The notes below the pieces were generated by a model that was given only the letters and a program-made list of their open reading frames with translations, ran no database searches and had not been told where the DNA came from. The translations under genes were made by a program, and so were the position numbers. Positions 36,296-45,613 of a stretch of DNA of 64,000 nt are shown here, one piece after another (positions within the stretch are counted from its first letter, which is position 1; each line of letters starts with the position of its first letter). The stretch is taken from positions 1 through 64,000 of the forward strand of contig CADEFT010000011.1 of assembly GCA_902826685.1 (NCBI GenBank), read 5' to 3'. This stretch comes from an uncultured Acidobacteriota bacterium (GTDB taxonomy: Bacteria; Acidobacteriota; Terriglobia; Bryobacterales; Bryobacteraceae).

Positions 36296-36313
36296 AGGGT
36301 GCCCGCGCACCCT
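36296..36313. terminator. hairpin between convergent genes
   Basis: AGGGTGC (36296-36302), loop CCGC, GCACCCT (36307-36313) is a perfect 7-bp stem followed by TT. It lies between the sialidase (plus) and NTF2-like (minus) genes. The words GCGGGCTATTTG flank it on both sides as a direct repeat. Confidence 0.4.
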
Positions 36314-36320
36314 TTGCGGG

Positions 36321-36731
36321 CTATTTGAGTTTCGTGGTCTGGTGCGCCACCAGCAGCCACTTGCCGTTCCGCTTCACCCAGGTGTGAATCATCATCAGTT
36401 GATCGTCGAACTTGCCGCTCTGGTTCACGCCCCACATGTGCATGCGGGCGTGCAGGACGACGGTATCGCCATAGGCCTTGATGAGGGCGCTTTGCTGCTC
36501 GACGCCCTCATACTTCTGCTTGCCGGAGGTCACCTTGGCGATGTACTCCTTCTTGGTGTCGACGATGCCGGTGGAATGGGCGTAAATCAGCCCATCGCCG
36601 AGAATCGCCTCCAGCACCTTGCCGTCCATTGAGCGGATGGCCGACGCCCACTGTTTCTCCATCGCCTGAATCTCGGCGTCCTGCGCGAAGGCGGCTTGCA
36701 TGAGGAAGATCCCAGCCAGTAGTAGTCGCAT
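36321..36731 (-). CDS. secreted NTF2-like (DUF4440-type) protein
   Basis: The 136-aa protein has a signal peptide (MRLLLAGIFLMQAAFAQ). The remainder is a single NTF2-like cone fold: helix AEIQAMEKQWASAIRSMDGKV, then LGDGLIYAHSTG and strands VVLHARMHMWGV and IHTWVKRNGKWLLVAHQTTKL. Such proteins bind small ligands or act as simple enzymes; the role here is unknown. The ATG lies 3 nt after the stop of TonB receptor 3, so the two are probably cotranscribed. Confidence 0.85.
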   Translation of the reverse strand: MRLLLAGIFLMQAAFAQDAEIQAMEKQWASAIRSMDGKVLEAILGDGLIYAHSTGIVDTKKEYIAKVTSGKQKYEGVEQQSALIKAYGDTVVLHARMHMWGVNQSGKFDDQLMMIHTWVKRNGKWLLVAHQTTKLK

Positions 36732-36734
36732 GAT

Positions 36735-39700
36735 TTACCAGCTCAGCCGGAACACCATGATGCCGTGGAACCGGCCGGTGCCGATATCGGAGAAGCTGCC
36801 TCGGGTTCCGGTGAAGGTGCCGAAGGCGGTGCGGTCCCGCAGGTTAAAAGTGGCGTTCGGCGGGTTGAAGCTGTGGTACTTGGTGATGTTGTTGACGTCG
36901 AAGCGCAGGTTGAAGCGGATGCGTTCCTTGATCACCCAGTCCTTGGAAAGCGAAGACTGCGCCCAGACGATGCCCGGCGCTTCGAGCGTATTGCGCCCCA
37001 GCGTGCCGGGCGTGTAGTTGGCCGGATAGGCGAACGCATCGAAGTTCAGATAGCGTGTTTGCGCGGCGAAGGGGAAGCGGTTAGGCCCGATATTGACGTG
37101 CTGCAGCTTCGCCTGGTCGTTGGGCAGAATCTGATTGGGGCGCTGCGCCATCGGCAGGTACACGCGGTTTTCGGTGGGCGGGCCGCCAGCGAAAGTGACG
37201 GTGAACGGCGTGCCGGTCTGGAAGGTTTGAATCCAAACGAACTCCCAGCCGCCTAAGATCGCGTTCTTGACGCCGCCGCCGTTCATCCACTTCTTTCCCT
37301 TGCCGAAGGGAAGCTCCCAGGTGAACGTGGAGACCCAGCGGTGCCGCACGTCGTAGCTGGCGCGTCCCTTTTCGAGGCGCCGGTTGTAGAAAGTGACGCC
37401 GCTGGCGCCGCCGTCTTCATCCACGTCGTTGATCGACTTCGAGAACGTGTAGAACGAATTGATGGTCATGCCCTTGGCATAGCGCTTCTCGACGCGGAAG
37501 GTGGCGCCGTGGTAGGTGTTATGCCCGTAGTTGCTGTAGTGCTGAATGGCGCCGAACTGCGTGTAGGGGCGGAAGTTTTGATACGAAGTGCGGATGCGTT
37601 CGAGCGTCGCGAAATCGTTCGATACGTCGAGCCGCACCACGTTCATATCCCAGTTGTTCAGTAAGCCGACGCCGGCCGAGCCCTGATACTGCACTTCGGT
37701 GAGCCACTGCGGCTTGAATTCCCATTGGAAGCCGCCGGACCAGTTCATCACGTAAGGCGCGCGAATGGCGGGATCCCACCACGTGGCCGAACGGCCGCCG
37801 TAGTTGGCGCCGACAAACGGCACCGAACCATCCTGGTTCAGATTGAAGCGGAACGCGGGCGGACCTTCGGACAGCTTGAAGGCGTGGCGCGGATCGCCGG
37901 GCAGCGCCTGGATGTTGGCGGTAGCGAAGTATTCCTCAAAGCCCGTGTTGAGCTGGTTGACGAACAGGTCGCTGGTGGTGACGCCGAAATTGCCGCGGAA
38001 GACGATCTTGGGATGGAAATTCCACGCCAGGCCGATGCGCGGCTGGAAGTTGTTGAGATCCTTTTTGGCGAGCGGGCCGGAGCGGTGAACGATGGCGCCC
38101 AGCCGGCCGGTGATGGGGTCGGTGGCGGTGGGATCGAACTGCGAGTTCTGCCCGTATTTGGTTTGCAGCGGCGATTCGTAAGACCAGCGCAACCCGATGT
38201 TGATGGTCACATTGCGGCGCGGCTTGTAGTCGTCCTGGAAGAAGAACGCATGCGACCACCATTCGGGCAGCCACGTGGCCGCGGCCTGCGTGTACTCGGC
38301 GCGTCCGGCGGTTCCCAACAGGAAGTTCGCGAATTCGTTCCCGGTGTTGGGCGTGAACGGCATTTCCGATCCGCTCATGAAATACCGCCCCGAGGGCAGA
38401 GCCTCCACCAGCGAGTTGTAGCTGGTGCGCACCAGTTCATAACCGCCCTTTAGTGTGTGTTTGCCCAGGATCTTGGTGAGATTGTTCTGCACTGTGAGAT
38501 CCTGTGCCACCTGCTGGAATCGGCCACCCGGCCCCAGGCTGTAGTAGCGGCCTCCACCCGAGTTCACGATGTCGGGGAACGTCTCTGCACTGACGTTGGG
38601 AATGCCCAATTGCTGCGCCCACCCTTCGCCGAAACCGTTCGGCGTGCGGGTCTGGATGCGGCGGTTCAACCCGGCGCGGAAATCGTTGATCAGCGTGGGG
38701 CTGATGGTATAGGTATCGGAAAGAATGATGCTGTGGTGGTTGATCGGCTCGATGACGATACGATCGATGAGCCGCCAGTTGGGCTCGTTCGAAATCCGCT
38801 GCAGCGACCGGTTCTGGAACAGCGAATAGCGTCCGAACATGCGGTGATTGGTCGAGAAGTTGTGATCGATCTTGGCGTCCCAACGGTTGAAGTAGTAGCG
38901 GCCGAGCGTGGGCACGATCAGGTTCGAGGTCGGTCCGGTGGGAGTGGGCACGCCCGGATCGTTGGGCTGGCGCCACGGATTGCGCCCAAGGATATTGCGC
39001 GACACCGGGTCGAAGCGGTTGGTGGGGATGCGGTTGCCGGGGAAGGGATCGCGGGTCCAGACGTTGCCCACCATGCGCGTGGTGTCGGGATCGTGAATCG
39101 CGAACGAGTTCACGCCGGCGAAGTTGAAATCGCCCGCGTACATCTGCGCGCTCGGCACCGGGCCGATGAAGGTCTCGGTGACCTTTTCGTGATGGCGCTG
39201 GAATCCGAAGAAGAAGAACGTCTTGTCCTTGCCGTTGTAAATTTTCGGAATGTAGACCGGTCCGCCGGCGGTGGCCGACATTTCGTGATAAGTGAACGGA
39301 TTGCAGGTGACCGTGTTCTGGCAGCGCTTCAATTGCTCGAAATACTGGCGGTGGACCAGGCGTCCGTTGAGATAGCGGTCTTCCATCGAGCCGTGAAACT
39401 GATTGGTGCCGCTGCGGAAGACACCGCTTAGCAGGCCGCCGGAGGAGTGGCCGAACTCGGCGGGCATGCCCGTGGTCCAAACCTTGAACTCCTGAATCAT
39501 GTCGAGCGTGGCGCTCTGGATGCGAAACACGTCGTTGGGATTGCCAAGCACCGGCTCCTTCCCGCTGACGCCATCGATGGTCATGCCGAACGAACGCTGC
39601 CGCTGTCCGATGGCGTGCTGCCCGTTCACTACCTGCATGCCAGGCGTGTAAAGCACGATGCGGTTGAACGCCTTCTGCAGCACGGGCAGCTTGATGATGG

Positions 39701-40112
39701 TCTGGCCTTCCAGCACCATGCCGGAGCCCGACGTTTCGGTTTCCAGCAACGGCGGCGCGCCGGTCACCTGAACCGATTCCGACACCTGGCCCACTTCCAG
39801 TTGCACGTCGATGCGCGGTTGTTCGGCGGTGCGCAGAACGATGCCGTCGCGCACGTACTGCTTGAATCCCGCCGCCTCGATGGCGACACGATAAGTGCCG
39901 GGGTTGAGCGAGGGTACGTAATAGAGCCCTTCCGATGTGGTGGCGGTGGTGACCACGACGGCCGTCGCCACGTTGGTGACGGTGACTTTGGCCGCCGGAA
40001 CCACCGATCCGGTGGAGTCGGTAACGGCGCCGGTGATGGTTGCGGTACCCGTTGTCTGCGCGGAAGCGACCGCGAGGAAAGAGAAGATGGTGAGCGCAAG
40101 TCGACTGAGCAT
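36735..40112 (-). CDS. Oar-like TonB-dependent receptor with carboxypeptidase-regulatory domain (3)
   Basis: The 1125-aa outer-membrane receptor has signal peptide MLSRLALTIFSFLAVASAQ. The regulatory-like domain (ITGAVTDSTGSVVPAAKVTV, SEGLYYVPSLNPGTYRVAI) is followed by a plug with MTIDGVSGKEPV and PAEFGHSSGGLLSGVFRSG. A barrel of over 800 residues ends MVFRLSW, with Trp rather than Phe last. Unlike the other three receptors here it has a G-rich SD-like run (AGGGGGGA) upstream of the ATG. The NTF2-like gene follows after 3 nt. Confidence 0.92.
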   Translation of the reverse strand: MLSRLALTIFSFLAVASAQTTGTATITGAVTDSTGSVVPAAKVTVTNVATAVVVTTATTSEGLYYVPSLNPGTYRVAIEAAGFKQYVRDGIVLRTAEQPRIDVQLEVGQVSESVQVTGAPPLLETETSGSGMVLEGQTIIKLPVLQKAFNRIVLYTPGMQVVNGQHAIGQRQRSFGMTIDGVSGKEPVLGNPNDVFRIQSATLDMIQEFKVWTTGMPAEFGHSSGGLLSGVFRSGTNQFHGSMEDRYLNGRLVHRQYFEQLKRCQNTVTCNPFTYHEMSATAGGPVYIPKIYNGKDKTFFFFGFQRHHEKVTETFIGPVPSAQMYAGDFNFAGVNSFAIHDPDTTRMVGNVWTRDPFPGNRIPTNRFDPVSRNILGRNPWRQPNDPGVPTPTGPTSNLIVPTLGRYYFNRWDAKIDHNFSTNHRMFGRYSLFQNRSLQRISNEPNWRLIDRIVIEPINHHSIILSDTYTISPTLINDFRAGLNRRIQTRTPNGFGEGWAQQLGIPNVSAETFPDIVNSGGGRYYSLGPGGRFQQVAQDLTVQNNLTKILGKHTLKGGYELVRTSYNSLVEALPSGRYFMSGSEMPFTPNTGNEFANFLLGTAGRAEYTQAAATWLPEWWSHAFFFQDDYKPRRNVTINIGLRWSYESPLQTKYGQNSQFDPTATDPITGRLGAIVHRSGPLAKKDLNNFQPRIGLAWNFHPKIVFRGNFGVTTSDLFVNQLNTGFEEYFATANIQALPGDPRHAFKLSEGPPAFRFNLNQDGSVPFVGANYGGRSATWWDPAIRAPYVMNWSGGFQWEFKPQWLTEVQYQGSAGVGLLNNWDMNVVRLDVSNDFATLERIRTSYQNFRPYTQFGAIQHYSNYGHNTYHGATFRVEKRYAKGMTINSFYTFSKSINDVDEDGGASGVTFYNRRLEKGRASYDVRHRWVSTFTWELPFGKGKKWMNGGGVKNAILGGWEFVWIQTFQTGTPFTVTFAGGPPTENRVYLPMAQRPNQILPNDQAKLQHVNIGPNRFPFAAQTRYLNFDAFAYPANYTPGTLGRNTLEAPGIVWAQSSLSKDWVIKERIRFNLRFDVNNITKYHSFNPPNATFNLRDRTAFGTFTGTRGSFSDIGTGRFHGIMVFRLSW

Positions 40113-40140
40113 AAGCGGCGAATCCCCCCTGCTTGGGTGG

Positions 40141-40170
40141 ACTTTACTAGTGTCGGGGCGTTGGCGTCAA
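40141..40170 (-). promoter_or_regulatory. possible promoter of TonB receptor 3
   Basis: On the minus strand TTGACG (40165-40170), 18-nt spacer, TAAAGT (40141-40146). A leader of about 20-25 nt with a G-rich SD follows. The remaining 40171-40374 of this divergent spacer shows only a repeated GTTGTC word. Confidence 0.35.
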
Positions 40171-40374
40171 GTGGGCGGCCCTATTTCGCGCTAAGGATTC
40201 CCCTCTGCTTTCCCGGTGCGCCCCTTAGGCGATTGAGCTGTTTGTACCGTTGTCCGTCAAACGGTTGTCAACTTAATGTACTAGCGAGGGCGGTTGTATC
40301 GGCACTTGGCGCCAAGCTCCAAGGTCGTGTGCCCAAGCCCATCTGAATCTTGAGGAAATGTTTCGGAGGATTGA

Positions 40375-41049
40375 ATGATTCGTTTGTTGCCAGTGCTGCT
40401 CGCCGTGCCGAGCTTCGCCGCCACCATATCCTATACCGCTTCCACGCCAGGAACGTTCAACGGCACGCCGACCAATGCCAACACGGCGTCCACCAACTGG
40501 AGCCAGACCTTGGCGCTGCCCTTGTTCGATTCCGGTCTGGGCACGCTGACCGCCGTTACGCTCCGGCTGGACGGAGGCGTTTACGGAACGGCGCGGCTCG
40601 AAAGCGAGGACTCCTCTCCGGCCTCGATCAACTACACGCTGGCGTCCCAGATCACCGCCTCCGGCATCAGCGGGCTCAACGTGGTCGTTTTACCGGCGGC
40701 CAATGGCGTTTTCAACGCTTCGAGTTACGACGGAACGACGGACTTCGGGGGAACCAGCGGCGTGACGCTTTCCGGTCTGTCCAATACGGCTTTCAGTAGC
40801 ACGAGCAGCTCGCTGCTGGCGGTGCTGGCCGCTTATACGGGAGGCGGGACGTTCAACGTTTCGGTGAACGCCAACGGCAACAGCTCCAGCAGCGGTTCAG
40901 GCAACGTCGTGAGCGCGTTCAACACACGGGCCGGCGCGCTGCTGACGGTGACCTACGATTACGATCCGCTGGTGCCAACGCCCGAGCCTCTCAGCCTGGC
41001 TTTCGTCGGCGCCGGTTTGATCACGGTGGGCCTGCTACGCCGCAAATAG
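40375..41049 (+). CDS. PEP-CTERM, choice-of-anchor-E-type exported protein
   Basis: The 224-aa protein has an SD GGAGG at 40365-40369. A short signal peptide (LLPVLLAVPSFA) is followed by a Ser/Thr/Asn/Gly-rich beta domain with LPLFDSGLGTLTAVTLRLDGG, the signature style of the choice-of-anchor E domain. The C-terminus is a PEP-CTERM sorting tail: PTPEP, hydrophobic helix LAFVGAGLITVGLL, then RRK. Exosortase processing and surface display are expected, which implies an exosortase gene elsewhere in the genome. It converges on the next gene with no nucleotide between stops. Confidence 0.85.
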   Translation: MIRLLPVLLAVPSFAATISYTASTPGTFNGTPTNANTASTNWSQTLALPLFDSGLGTLTAVTLRLDGGVYGTARLESEDSSPASINYTLASQITASGISGLNVVVLPAANGVFNASSYDGTTDFGGTSGVTLSGLSNTAFSSTSSSLLAVLAAYTGGGTFNVSVNANGNSSSSGSGNVVSAFNTRAGALLTVTYDYDPLVPTPEPLSLAFVGAGLITVGLLRRK

Positions 41050-43266
41050 CTATCGCAGAGCAACGGGTTGGGTGAACGCGCCGTTGCCGGCCGAATCCCA
41101 GGCCGCGAAACGAACCCACTTGCGCCCCGTGGCATCGAAGGGGATGCGGAAACGGTGGCTGCTGAACGGCGCCTGCGAGGTGGTGGAAATCACCTCGCGG
41201 CCCGTAGTGGTTCCGTCGCCCCAGACCACCTCAACGAAGTCCAGCGGGAAGGTCCATTCGACCTCGGCCGAAATCACGCGCCTGGCGCCCGAGCCTTCCA
41301 CCGCCGATTGCCGGATCAGCACTTCCCCGCTGGTGACGAAGAAATCCCCGGCGCGCAGTGAGCGCAGGATGGGCGACCAGTCCTCGTCGAACTTCGGCAG
41401 TCTGTCGAGCTTGACGTAGTTCACCGTCAGGTGGCTATAGGTATCGTCTTCGGGGAACTTCTGATAAGTGTCGCCCTCAGCGAACATGTATTTGGGCGCG
41501 GCCCAGTTGTTCATGTCGTCGAGCACGCCGAAGCAGCGCTCCTCGCAGAGCCTCTTTTCGGAAAGATCGGCGGGCAGCGATTGGTAGGACCCGCCAAGGA
41601 AACGATCGCTCAAGAAGTGTTCCTTCTCGCGGACGGCTTCGGGATAGCCGCTGGAACCTTTGGTACGCGGATGCGCCTGCCACATCAGGCCGTTCTCGCG
41701 TTTTAACAGGTCGAGTTCCTCTTTCTCCGATCCCGCGTGGTAGACCTTGCCGTAAGTTGGATCGGTTTCCTCAAACGGCTGGCTGGCCTGGCGCACGTGG
41801 CTCCAGTAAACGGGTTTCGGGAAGATCGTGGTGTAGTGGCCGGCGAAATTGGCGTCGGGCTCTTCCCCCGGCATGATGAGAAATTCGTTGTCGGAGTGGC
41901 GGCGGCAGCCGTCGAAATAGACCTTCTGATCGTGAAAGCGCTTGGGGCCGGGGTCGTTGGCGGCGCCGTCGCCGTGAAAGTCCGACATCATGGCGATGTT
42001 GATGCCCATGGCGCGGAAGGTGGGCAGCCAGGGCGGCTGCAGGTCGAGCGTGCCGGCGTCGGTCAATAGCTCATTGAAGTGAGTGTGGAAGTGGCTCACG
42101 GCCACCTGGTAGCCGGGCAGGGGCTTGTAGGAATCGTCGTGGGTAAAATCCATCACGCGCGGCAGAGTCGCCTTGCCGTCCCGCGGGCTCAGATAGAAAT
42201 AGAACGCCATGCGCTGCCAGGTTCCGGGCCGCGCGTTATAGAGCGCGAAGTTTCCTTGCGCAAAGCTGCGCGCCTGCCGCAGGCGCTTCTGCCACACTTC
42301 GTCGGAAACGCCATAGGGACGGTACATTTCCTCGCGATCGCCATGGCGGACCCCGGCGGCGAAAGTGCCGGCGTCGTCCTTGCGGTAATACACATAGCCG
42401 AGATTTGTTTCGATCTCGCGGGCCCAAAAAAATTTATGCGGGGAAGGGAAGACGGCCACGCTGCCGCCCGCGGTTTCGACGAACGCCACGCGATTGCGCG
42501 CCCGCAGCGCCACCGGATCGGTATTGGGCGACCCGCCGAACTCATACTTCTGCCAGCCGCGCGCCACATCGCGCCAAACCATGCGCCTGGCTTGATCCAA
42601 CTGGAATCCTTTCAGGCCGCCATGAAACTTGTAGGCCACCGATCGCTCCTCGGTCTTGGCGATCGCTTCCTGCCGCAGCAGGTTCGTTCCCTGATACACG
42701 GTGAATTGCAGGCTGCCGCCGAAGATGCCGAGGCTCAATCCATCGAAGCTGATCTCGATCCGCGCGCCGTCGGTTCGCACTTTGCAGGAGGTGGTCTGAA
42801 ATCGCGAGTTGGCCCGGCGAATCTCTTCCGCCCGCCGCGGCAGGCCTGGATTGGTGCCGGTGGAGCCGGGAACGGTCAGCGGCGAATCCCAGAACACCTT
42901 CCACTTTTCCTCTTCGAGATAGGCGGGGTCCAGCTTGTTGAGCAGCTTCAAGGGGCTCAACTGCTGGTTCGAAATGCGGCGCTGGCCGGCGGTGACCTGG
43001 AACTCAGGCGACAGGTTGCGGCCCACGACGCCCCAGCCGCCACCCTTAGCCTTGACGGCCAACTCGCGCACGACCGGCTGGCCCGCGTCGATGGCGAACG
43101 CCGCGCGCAGCGTGTCGCCGCGATCGCCCTGCCATTCGACCGCGACGCCGTTTTCGGCCGGCCTCGCCTTGAGCGCCGGCTGCTCCTTGTATCCACTCAT
43201 GTCGCAGGAGGCGGCGCCGAGCGCGCCTGGCAAGGCCAGAAACAGCAGAACGTGATGCCGTCGCAT
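41050..43266 (-). CDS. secreted CehA/PHP-like metallohydrolase
   Basis: The 738-aa protein has a signal peptide (residues 1-18). Residues about 20-390 form a beta-rich, carbohydrate-active-like region of unknown fold. The part from about 395 carries metal-binding motifs of the PHP/CehA type: SHFHTHFNELL, MMSDFHGDG, IMPGEEPDANFAGHY and MWQAHPRTKGSSG. The C-terminus (about 640-738) is a beta-sandwich starting ILRSLRAGDFFVTSGE, common at the end of these proteins. The substrate is unknown; relatives hydrolyse carbamates or phosphoesters. Confidence 0.75.
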   Translation of the reverse strand: MRRHHVLLFLALPGALGAASCDMSGYKEQPALKARPAENGVAVEWQGDRGDTLRAAFAIDAGQPVVRELAVKAKGGGWGVVGRNLSPEFQVTAGQRRISNQQLSPLKLLNKLDPAYLEEEKWKVFWDSPLTVPGSTGTNPGLPRRAEEIRRANSRFQTTSCKVRTDGARIEISFDGLSLGIFGGSLQFTVYQGTNLLRQEAIAKTEERSVAYKFHGGLKGFQLDQARRMVWRDVARGWQKYEFGGSPNTDPVALRARNRVAFVETAGGSVAVFPSPHKFFWAREIETNLGYVYYRKDDAGTFAAGVRHGDREEMYRPYGVSDEVWQKRLRQARSFAQGNFALYNARPGTWQRMAFYFYLSPRDGKATLPRVMDFTHDDSYKPLPGYQVAVSHFHTHFNELLTDAGTLDLQPPWLPTFRAMGINIAMMSDFHGDGAANDPGPKRFHDQKVYFDGCRRHSDNEFLIMPGEEPDANFAGHYTTIFPKPVYWSHVRQASQPFEETDPTYGKVYHAGSEKEELDLLKRENGLMWQAHPRTKGSSGYPEAVREKEHFLSDRFLGGSYQSLPADLSEKRLCEERCFGVLDDMNNWAAPKYMFAEGDTYQKFPEDDTYSHLTVNYVKLDRLPKFDEDWSPILRSLRAGDFFVTSGEVLIRQSAVEGSGARRVISAEVEWTFPLDFVEVVWGDGTTTGREVISTTSQAPFSSHRFRIPFDATGRKWVRFAAWDSAGNGAFTQPVALR

Positions 43267-43316
43267 TGCGGGCAGCCTATCATAGTCATTCGAGAGCGGC
43301 AGGGGAGGGTTTCCAT

Positions 43317-44321
43317 TTGAAGACGAGATGGGGCGTATTGGGCGTGGCGAAAATCGCCGTGCAGAAGGTCATTCCCGCGATGCAGCGGAGCGGCGAGACG
43401 GAGGTGACGGCCATCGCCTCGCGCGACCTGGCCAAAGCCCGCGAAACGGCCGCGCAGCTTGGAATCGCCAAGGCCTATGGCTCCTATGAAGAGCTGCTGG
43501 CCGACGGTGAAATCGACGCCATCTACAATCCGCTGCCCAATCACCTGCATGTTCCCTGGAGCATTCAGGCGGCCGCCGCCGGCAAACACGTGTTATGCGA
43601 GAAGCCGATCGGCCTTAACGCGGAGGAGTGCCGCCAGTTGATCGCCGCGCGAGACCGCCACGGGGTCCAGATCGGCGAGGCGTTCATGGCGCGCACGCAC
43701 CCACAGTGGCTGCGCGCGCGGGAACTGGCGTCGTCCGGCGCCATCGGCGAACTCCGCTCGATCGGTGCGTTCTTCAGTTATTTCAACCGCGATCCGAAGA
43801 ATATTCGCAACAAGCAGGAATGGGGCGGCGGAGGATTGATGGACATCGGCTGCTATCCCATCACGCTTTCACGCATGATCTTCGGCGGCGAGCCCAGGCG
43901 CGTCATCGGCCTGATCGAGCGCGACCCGGAAATGGGTATCGACCGGTTGACCTCGGCCATGCTCGATTACGCCACCGGGCAGTGCGTGTTCACCTGCTCG
44001 ACGCAGATGGTGCCTTACCAGCGCGTGCAGATTCTGGGGACCAAGGGGCGCGTGGAGATTGAGATTCCCTTCAACGCGCCGCCGGATGCCGCCTGCCGTC
44101 TGTTTGTCGACAACGGATCGTCGCTCACCGGCGCGGGTATCGCCATCGAAACGATGCCGGTCTGCGATCAATACACGGTGCAGGGCGATCTGTTCTCGAA
44201 AGCGATTCGCGGGGAAGGCGCGGTGCCGGTGCCGCTCGAGGATGCGTTGAACAACATGGCGGTGATTGAAGCGATCTTCCGTTCGGCCGAAAGCGGACGC
44301 TGGGAGAGCCCGGGGGCATAG
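43317..44321 (+). CDS. Gfo/Idh/MocA-family oxidoreductase (1)
   Basis: The 334-aa cytoplasmic NAD(P)-dependent sugar oxidoreductase starts at TTG 43317, with AGGGGAGGG at 43301-43309. The Rossmann start WGVLGVAKIAVQKVIPAM is followed by the catalytic-Lys motif LCEKPIGLNAEE near residue 93, and GGGGLMDIGCYPI carries the family's conserved Asp and nearby catalytic residues. It resembles glucose-fructose oxidoreductase / D-xylose dehydrogenase-type members. No leader peptide is present, in contrast to the second Gfo/Idh/MocA gene. The next gene's ATG begins 1 nt after its TAG. Confidence 0.9.
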   Translation: MKTRWGVLGVAKIAVQKVIPAMQRSGETEVTAIASRDLAKARETAAQLGIAKAYGSYEELLADGEIDAIYNPLPNHLHVPWSIQAAAAGKHVLCEKPIGLNAEECRQLIAARDRHGVQIGEAFMARTHPQWLRARELASSGAIGELRSIGAFFSYFNRDPKNIRNKQEWGGGGLMDIGCYPITLSRMIFGGEPRRVIGLIERDPEMGIDRLTSAMLDYATGQCVFTCSTQMVPYQRVQILGTKGRVEIEIPFNAPPDAACRLFVDNGSSLTGAGIAIETMPVCDQYTVQGDLFSKAIRGEGAVPVPLEDALNNMAVIEAIFRSAESGRWESPGA

Positions 44322-44322
44322 A

Positions 44323-45531
44323 ATGAAAGGCGCCATGCTCAGCCTGCTTCTCGCCGCCGCGCTCGCTTCCGCCGCTCCGCCGATCGTACGGGATGAGGCC
44401 AAGACCGGCCTCGATCCGCAGCGGCTCGCCCGCATTCCGGTACAACTGAAGACTTTCGTTGACAAGGGGCAGGGGCCGGGGATGGTGACGCTGGTGGCGC
44501 GTCACGGCCACACCGCGGCCCTCGACGCCGTCGGCTACTTCGACATGGAAACGAAGAAGCCCATGCCGGTGGATGCGATTTTCCAACTCCACTCGATGAC
44601 CAAACCGGTGGTCTGCATGGCCGTCATGATGCTGGCCGAGGAAGGGAAGCTGGCGCTGACCGACGCGGTGGAAAAACACCTGCCGGAGTTTCGCGGGCAG
44701 ATGGTGATCGATGGCGCGATGACTCTTCGGAAGCCGTCGAGACCCGCCACCATTCGCGACATGATGACGCATACTTCGGGCATGATGCTGAATCCGCCGG
44801 CCGGGATCGGCGAATTGCACGGTGCGCTGCACAAGAGTTTGAAAGACGTCGCGCTGATTCTTTCTCAGCAGCCCCTGCTGTTTGAGCCGGGCACCCGCTG
44901 GGCGTATTCAAACACCGGCATCGCCGTACTGGCGCGGATCGTCGAGATTCATTCGGGCATGCCGTTTGAGAAATTCCTCGAGGCGCGCATCTTTCAGCCG
45001 CTGGGCATGGTGGATACCTATATCTACCCACCCAAGGAAAAGCATCATCGTATGCCGACGGCTTATCTGCACAAGGATGGCAAGCCGGTGAAGTACACGA
45101 TGGATCCGCTCGGCGAAGGCGCGATGAAGTTTCGCGAGAATGCGAAATATCCGCTGCCTGAAGGCGGCCTGTATTCCACCGCCGCCGATTTGTTCCACCT
45201 GTATCAGACGATGCTCAACAAAGGCAGCTACAACGGAGTGCGCCTGCTGTCACCGGCCTCGGTGCGGGTGATGACGGAAGTGCATACGGGCAATCTGCGC
45301 ACCGGCGGCGCGGGCAACGGCTGGGGGCTTGGCTGGTATGTGGTGCAGGAACCGGCGGGTGAACTGCATCTGGCTTCGAAGGGTACCTACGGCCACGGGG
45401 GACGCTACGGCACGTTCGTCTTCGTCGATCCGGCGCGCGACCTGTTCGGCGTATTTCTGATCCATCGCGAAGGCGGCTCCGATGAGCGGGCCGCCTTCAC
45501 CGAAATGGTGTACTCGTCGGTCGTTCAATAG
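44323..45531 (+). CDS. secreted serine hydrolase of the beta-lactamase / class C PBP fold
   Basis: The 402-aa protein has a signal peptide in residues 1-18. The catalytic SMTK is at 91-94, the YSN motif at 195-197, and GHGGRYG near residue 365 is the KTG-equivalent. It belongs to the esterase / D-aminopeptidase / AmpC-like family, with unknown substrate. ATG 44323 or 44335 could start it. It is likely cotranscribed with the oxidoreductase gene before it (1-nt gap). A large inverted repeat directly after its stop may terminate transcription. Confidence 0.9.
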   Translation: MKGAMLSLLLAAALASAAPPIVRDEAKTGLDPQRLARIPVQLKTFVDKGQGPGMVTLVARHGHTAALDAVGYFDMETKKPMPVDAIFQLHSMTKPVVCMAVMMLAEEGKLALTDAVEKHLPEFRGQMVIDGAMTLRKPSRPATIRDMMTHTSGMMLNPPAGIGELHGALHKSLKDVALILSQQPLLFEPGTRWAYSNTGIAVLARIVEIHSGMPFEKFLEARIFQPLGMVDTYIYPPKEKHHRMPTAYLHKDGKPVKYTMDPLGEGAMKFRENAKYPLPEGGLYSTAADLFHLYQTMLNKGSYNGVRLLSPASVRVMTEVHTGNLRTGGAGNGWGLGWYVVQEPAGELHLASKGTYGHGGRYGTFVFVDPARDLFGVFLIHREGGSDERAAFTEMVYSSVVQ

Positions 45532-45600
45532 CGAACAGGGGACCGGCGCGGTCCACCAGCAAGGTGAGGTACTTCGCTCGCGCCGGTCTCCGTTGTTCGC
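45531..45600. terminator. long interrupted inverted repeat after serine hydrolase gene
   Basis: Arms 45531-45550 and 45579-45600 pair over about 20 bp with a 28-nt loop. The inner ten bases (GACCGGCGCG / CGCGCCGGTC) and the outer GCGAACA / TGTTCGC match perfectly, with small mismatches between. The loop holds a further CACC-N5-GGTG hairpin. It lies between two convergent genes, so a bidirectional terminator is the simplest reading, although no U-tract follows. Confidence 0.5.
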
Positions 45601-45613
45601 GGTTCCTCAATGG

